DNA of 64,000 nt. Origin: Methylomonas lenta (lineage in GTDB: Bacteria > Pseudomonadota > Gammaproteobacteria > Methylococcales > Methylomonadaceae). The notes beneath the pieces were generated by a model. The model saw nothing but the letters and a program-made list of their open reading frames with translations, searched no databases and was not told the origin of the DNA. The number at the start of each line of letters is the position of its first letter. Within the stretch, counting starts at the first letter, position 1. Where the stretch lies: assembly GCF_001644015.1 (NCBI RefSeq), contig NZ_LUUI01000096.1, positions 48,061 through 112,060 on the forward strand, given 5' to 3'. Position numbers and translations under genes: made by a program. This document shows, piece after piece, positions 63,586 to 64,000 of this stretch.

Positions 63586-63735
63586 CCCATGCCGCGTTTA
63601 TCCTGCGCGCCGAAGGCTTTGAACGGGGTTTTCCGAAGGGGCTTCCCAGCCCCTACGAAAAACGCGATGCCTCCCTGCATCGCCCCTGCGGGCTGATCCG
63701 TTCAAAGCCTCCGGTGCTCGGCGCGGCATCATGGG
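63586..63735. repeat. 150-bp fold-back palindrome
   Basis: Outer arms CCCATGCCGCG (63586-63596) and CGCGGCATCATGGG (63722-63735), and inner arms GGCTTTGAACGG (63615-63626) and CCGTTCAAAGCC (63708-63719), are inverted copies. The centre is G+C-rich. No protein-coding function is supported here; open frames across it on both strands are by-products of the palindrome. Confidence 0.75.
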
Positions 63736-63768
63736 AGAAAAATCATTCCTCAAACTTAGGTTGTCCGC

Positions 63769-63900
63769 ATGAAATGTTTCATTTGCAAGCTTGGCGAAAT
63801 CGTTGGCGGTGCCGCCAGCATGACATTGGAGCGTGGAAGCCGGGTAGGGTGGGCACGGTTTATGTGCCCACGCGGAATTAAAAGGTTGCATGAATATTGA
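63769..63900 (+). pseudogene. Truncated YgiT-type zinc-finger (antitoxin) gene
   Basis: The frame opens MKCFICKLGEIVGGAASMTL then ERGSRV. This matches the N-terminus of YgiT/MqsA-type zinc-finger antitoxins (MKC-x2-C..GE....T.TLERG). After about 26 residues it runs into repeat copy 2 and ends at TGA 63898-63900. The second CxxC and the helix-turn-helix of the family are missing. The gene therefore looks cut by the repeat. The reading frame end of a further gene lies just downstream. Confidence 0.6.
63848..63899 (+). repeat. 52-bp direct repeat, copy 2
   Basis: Second copy, 50 of 52 bases as in copy 1. It interrupts the YgiT-like gene. Between the copies lie the 11-bp inverted repeat and the fold-back palindrome. 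Confidence 0.9.
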
Positions 63901-63959
63901 CTTTGGAAGACGACGTAACCGTACAAAATGCTTTTCCTGATCGGAGATTTAAACCATGA
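63901..63959 (+). pseudogene. C-terminal tail of a lost gene before DUF2283
   Basis: In one frame the sequence reads LEDDVTVQNAFPDRRFKP and ends at TGA 63957-63959, overlapping the next gene's ATG as ATGA. It has the look of a short C-terminal end whose 5' part was replaced by the repeat. DUF4258 or other toxin-like genes often sit in this position next to YgiT and DUF2283 genes, but the fragment is too short to name. Confidence 0.35.
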
Positions 63960-64000
63960 AATTAAGCTACGACCAAGCAATAGATTCTTTGTATATTCAC
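63956..64000 (+). CDS. DUF2283 family protein, 5' end only
   Basis: The gene starts at ATG 63956 with GGAG at 63942-63945 and reads MKLSYDQAIDSLYIH before the window ends. That is the start typical of DUF2283 ('MK-I-YD-E-DALYI'), small proteins of 60-80 residues found beside toxin-antitoxin genes. The rest lies outside the window. Confidence 0.65.
   Translation, partial: MKLSYDQAIDSLYIH

Noticed and set aside
63552-63891. Open frames of about 100 residues on both strands in the repeat island
   Set aside because: They cross the palindrome and the direct repeat and show no protein family; they arise from G+C-rich inverted sequence.

Overview
This window looks like chromosomal DNA of a gammaproteobacterial methanotroph or methylotroph of the Methylomonas/Methylobacter type (order Methylococcales). 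The best evidence is a serine-cycle module (sga divergent from mcl-mtkA-mtkB) sharing the window with an oxidative pentose-phosphate / dissimilatory RuMP block (gnd-pgi-zwf-opcA). A K+-type membrane pyrophosphatase, a cNOR nitric oxide reductase, DksA, TamAB and a split B12-dependent ribonucleotide reductase agree with that placement. No methane or methanol oxidation genes, rRNA, complete tRNA, CRISPR array, prophage or transposase gene was seen.

Layout. 1-4.5 kb: the 3' end of a penicillin-acylase gene, a DUF1097 membrane protein, a KTSC protein, then the NO-reductase operon (112-aa membrane protein, norC, norB) divergent from its likely regulator nsrR, with an NsrR-like operator between them. 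4.5-13.8 kb: housekeeping genes (EamA transporter, acs, gluQ, dksA, an aminotransferase, a rhodanese, DUF3581, mobB-moeA, a membrane DnaJ protein). gluQ has no AUG, GUG or UUG start. 14-21 kb: DUF389-tamA-tamB, overlapping end to end. 21.4-28.5 kb: a one-way envelope cluster around mprF (aminoacyl-phosphatidylglycerol synthase/flippase) and virJ/acvB, with an alpha/beta hydrolase, DUF2076 and small secreted or membrane proteins. 29-35 kb: DUF2490, a histidine phosphatase, nadK-recN, a membrane-fused GH17 protein and a probable small RNA gene. 35.4-41.5 kb: the hexose-phosphate oxidation operon and a DUF815 ATPase. 41.5-44 kb: two unlisted small membrane proteins, a YfbR-type nucleotidase, a His-rich protein and the relic of a multiheme cytochrome. 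44-49.3 kb: hppA with a lipoprotein hydrolase, and an orphan Wzz-like protein. 49.6-54.2 kb: serine-cycle genes, with a 7-bp tandem repeat starting in the mcl stop codon. 54.2-62.4 kb: a 1406-aa SNF2 helicase, a secreted protein, and nrdJa-nrdJb behind two NrdR boxes. 62.5-64 kb: an accessory end with an AbiJ-like protein, a palindromic repeat island, a truncated YgiT antitoxin-type gene and the start of a DUF2283 gene.

How the genes work together. Pgi, Zwf (with OpcA) and Gnd would convert fructose-6-phosphate to ribulose-5-phosphate, CO2 and NAD(P)H, the dissimilatory RuMP cycle. Sga, MtkAB and Mcl would handle glyoxylate, hydroxypyruvate, malate and malyl-CoA in the partial serine cycle known from gamma-methanotrophs. 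NsrR-NorCB would detoxify NO. MprF with VirJ/AcvB would set the level of aminoacylated phosphatidylglycerol. Functions are assigned from recognisable motifs and family resemblance; no database search was run.
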